Of a stretch of DNA of 64,000 bases, positions 62,662 to 64,000 are shown piece after piece. The DNA is from Pseudodesulfovibrio pelocollis (GTDB lineage Bacteria; Desulfobacterota; Desulfovibrionia; Desulfovibrionales; Desulfovibrionaceae). Below the pieces are notes generated by a model, which saw only the letters and a list, made by a program, of their open reading frames with translations, was not told the DNA's origin and searched no databases. The DNA lies in the NCBI RefSeq assembly GCF_030282845.1, contig NZ_JASTWE010000007.1, positions 1-64,000 on the forward strand, read 5' to 3'. The first letter of the stretch is position 1. Every line of letters starts with the position of its first letter. A program made the position numbers and the translations under genes.

Positions 62662-63657
62662 ATGCGACGCACATCACCCCACCCTGTCCCGGCGCTTCTC
62701 GCGATTCTGATCCTGCTTCTGGTTCTGCCCGGCTGCGCACTCAAGCTGAAGATTTTCGCGGCCCCGACCACCGATCCCCTCAAGGAGTTCGTCCTTGAAG
62801 GCAGCGCGTCCGAGAAGCTGGCCCTCATTCACCTGACGGGCTTCCTTGCCGCCCAGCCGCGCAGGGGCATGCTGCGCTCCACCCCGAGCCAGGTGCAGGA
62901 GCTGGTCAGCGCCCTGGCCCTGGCCGGGGCCGATCCCCAGGTCAGGGGCGTGGTCCTGGCCATCGACTCGCCCGGCGGCACCACCACGGCCTCGGACATC
63001 CTCTATCACGAGATTGCGGACTTCAAGGAGCGCACGGGCAAGACCGTGGTGGTGGCCATGTTCGACGTGGCCGCCTCGGGCGGCTACTACGCGGCCCTGC
63101 CCGCGGACTGGATACTGGCCCATCCCACCACCATCACCGGCTCGGTGGGGGTGGTCTTCATGCGGCCCAAGCTGCACGGGCTCTTCGACAAGATCGGCGT
63201 GGACGTGGAGGTCTCCAAGTCCGGCGAGGACAAGGACATGGGCTCGCCATTCAGGCCCACCAGCCCGGAGGAGGCCGCCCTGTTCCAGGCCATTATCGAC
63301 GACTACGCCGGGCGCTTCCTCTCCCTGGTGGCCCGGCATCGCGGCCTGACCGGGCAGAACATGGAACTGGTGCGCACGGCCCGGGTCTTCACGGCCAATC
63401 AGGCCCTGGCCATCGGGCTGATCGATCAGGTGGGCTACATCCAGGACGCCTTTGCCAAGGCGCGCGCCCTGGCCGACCTGCCCGAGGACGCCCGCATCGT
63501 CACCTACCGGCGCGACACCTATCCCAACGACAACCCCTACAACACCATGACTGCGACCGACCCGGAGTCCGCCTCCCTGCTGGGGCTTGACGCGGGCTTC
63601 ATCATGCCGCCCCGGGCCGGATTCCACTATGTCTGGCCCCAAGGCATGACCCGCTGA
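62662..63657 (+). CDS. sppA: SppA-like S49 peptidase, predicted lipoprotein
   Basis: 331 residues. A signal peptide ends in LVLPGC, with Cys near 25, so the protein is probably a lipoprotein. The S49 domain (about 50-270) has LAIDSPGG, the nucleophile Ser in AASGGYYAAL and the general-base Lys region SKSGEDKDMGSPFR. It may digest leftover signal peptides or other membrane peptides in the periplasm. The C-terminal 50 residues are an extra tail. GGAGG precedes the ATG. Confidence 0.88.
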   Translation: MRRTSPHPVPALLAILILLLVLPGCALKLKIFAAPTTDPLKEFVLEGSASEKLALIHLTGFLAAQPRRGMLRSTPSQVQELVSALALAGADPQVRGVVLAIDSPGGTTTASDILYHEIADFKERTGKTVVVAMFDVAASGGYYAALPADWILAHPTTITGSVGVVFMRPKLHGLFDKIGVDVEVSKSGEDKDMGSPFRPTSPEEAALFQAIIDDYAGRFLSLVARHRGLTGQNMELVRTARVFTANQALAIGLIDQVGYIQDAFAKARALADLPEDARIVTYRRDTYPNDNPYNTMTATDPESASLLGLDAGFIMPPRAGFHYVWPQGMTR

Positions 63658-63697
63658 GAGGACTTCATCACAGGTCCGCACTCCGCCAAAAATGAAC

Positions 63698-63729
63698 CGG
63701 GACCGGCGCGCCATGGCGCACCGGTCCCG
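63698..63729. terminator. Hairpin between convergent genes
   Basis: Long interrupted stem: CGGGACCGG / CCGGTCCCG outside and GCGCC-AT-GGCGC inside. On the minus strand it is followed by TTCATTTTT, suiting termination of the small gene at 63764; it may also slow plus-strand transcripts. Confidence 0.7.
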
Positions 63730-63763
63730 AAACGGCGGTGGTTTCAGGTGGCACGTCAGGCCA

Positions 63764-63985
63764 TCAACGCCCGCGCATGCACTCCATGAGGTATACGGAC
63801 ACCTCCACGCGGACGATGCCGTTCTCTTCGACGACGCGGACGTTGTTCTCGGGGATCAGCGCCATGTCGTCGGCCACGTTCATCCATTTGCGGGCCAGCC
63901 AGTCGGCGCTGACGCCCTCGGCCTCCATCTCGTTCAGGGAGTGGCTCTCGGCCACGGTCCATTCGTCGTCCTGCACTGCGGGCAT
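63764..63985 (-). CDS. Small acidic protein of unknown function
   Basis: 73 residues, rich in Glu and Asp, with no membrane segment. It ends in VSVYLMECMRGR after a probable beta-strand pair (VRVVEENGIVRVEVSVYL). ATG 63985 has AAGGAG at optimal spacing, and a terminator-like hairpin follows the gene, so it is very likely expressed. I do not recognise the family. Confidence 0.6.
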   Translation of the reverse strand: MPAVQDDEWTVAESHSLNEMEAEGVSADWLARKWMNVADDMALIPENNVRVVEENGIVRVEVSVYLMECMRGR

Positions 63986-64000
63986 GTCGCTCTCCTTGCT

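Overview
The window looks like a chromosomal segment of a sulfate-reducing member of the Desulfovibrionaceae, most like Desulfovibrio or Pseudodesulfovibrio. The strongest marker is the complete dissimilatory sulfite reductase operon dsrA-dsrB-dsrD at 20.6-23.4 kb. The DNA is GC-rich with dense gene packing. No rRNA, tRNA, CRISPR array, prophage or replication origin was seen.

Layout. 0.2-3.5 kb: a DUF2325 protein behind a Fur-like box, a CheV chemotaxis protein, and a NeuB-type sugar acid synthase in one unit with a winged-helix/Rossmann regulator. 4-10.9 kb: an acyl-CoA ligase, then a full branched-chain amino acid ABC transporter (livJ-H-M-G-F). 10.9-14.6 kb: an SGNH-like membrane protein and an SxtJ / DUF5989 / carbamoyltransferase module. 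14.7-20.5 kb (minus): cyclophilin, a small membrane-anchored protein, a WbpE-like sugar aminotransferase, an STT3/PglB-type oligosaccharyltransferase and cobyrinate a,c-diamide synthase. 20.6-23.4 kb: dsrABD with a recognisable promoter. 23.9-24.8 kb: a cysteine-cluster protein and a small partner.

24.8-52.6 kb is one long minus-strand surface-glycan cluster of about 22 genes, mostly overlapping or a few bases apart. It carries CDP-hexose synthesis (RfbF, RfbG), a 3,5-epimerase-like protein, two C-methyltransferase-type proteins, a sugar SDR, a CmcI-type methyltransferase, glycosyltransferases, a sulfotransferase, a capsule-type protein, an ABC exporter, AsnB, and MBOAT plus SGNH acylation genes. 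At its promoter-proximal end is an unusual set: SDR, aldehyde dehydrogenase, NeuB, transketolase, NeuA-type cytidylyltransferase and DapA-type aldolase. This set probably makes a CMP-activated keto-sugar acid by a route I do not recognise. The cluster shows mutable DNA: poly-G tracts of 7, 9 and 11, an A9 frameshift in a methyltransferase, a 63-bp direct repeat with an asnB fragment, and an intact IS3-family element (52681-53885, CATG target duplication) just upstream of the first gene.

54.1-56.2 kb: a regulator and a fused Gfo/Idh dehydrogenase / hexapeptide acyltransferase which, with the WbpE-like enzyme at 15.6 kb, would complete a UDP-diacetamido-uronate pathway. 56.5-60 kb (minus): proline dehydrogenase, AraC regulator, tandem universal stress protein, PocR-domain protein. 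60.1-63.7 kb (plus): YitT, SAM-hydrolase family, CobS and SppA-like lipoprotein peptidase. A 73-residue acidic protein closes the window.
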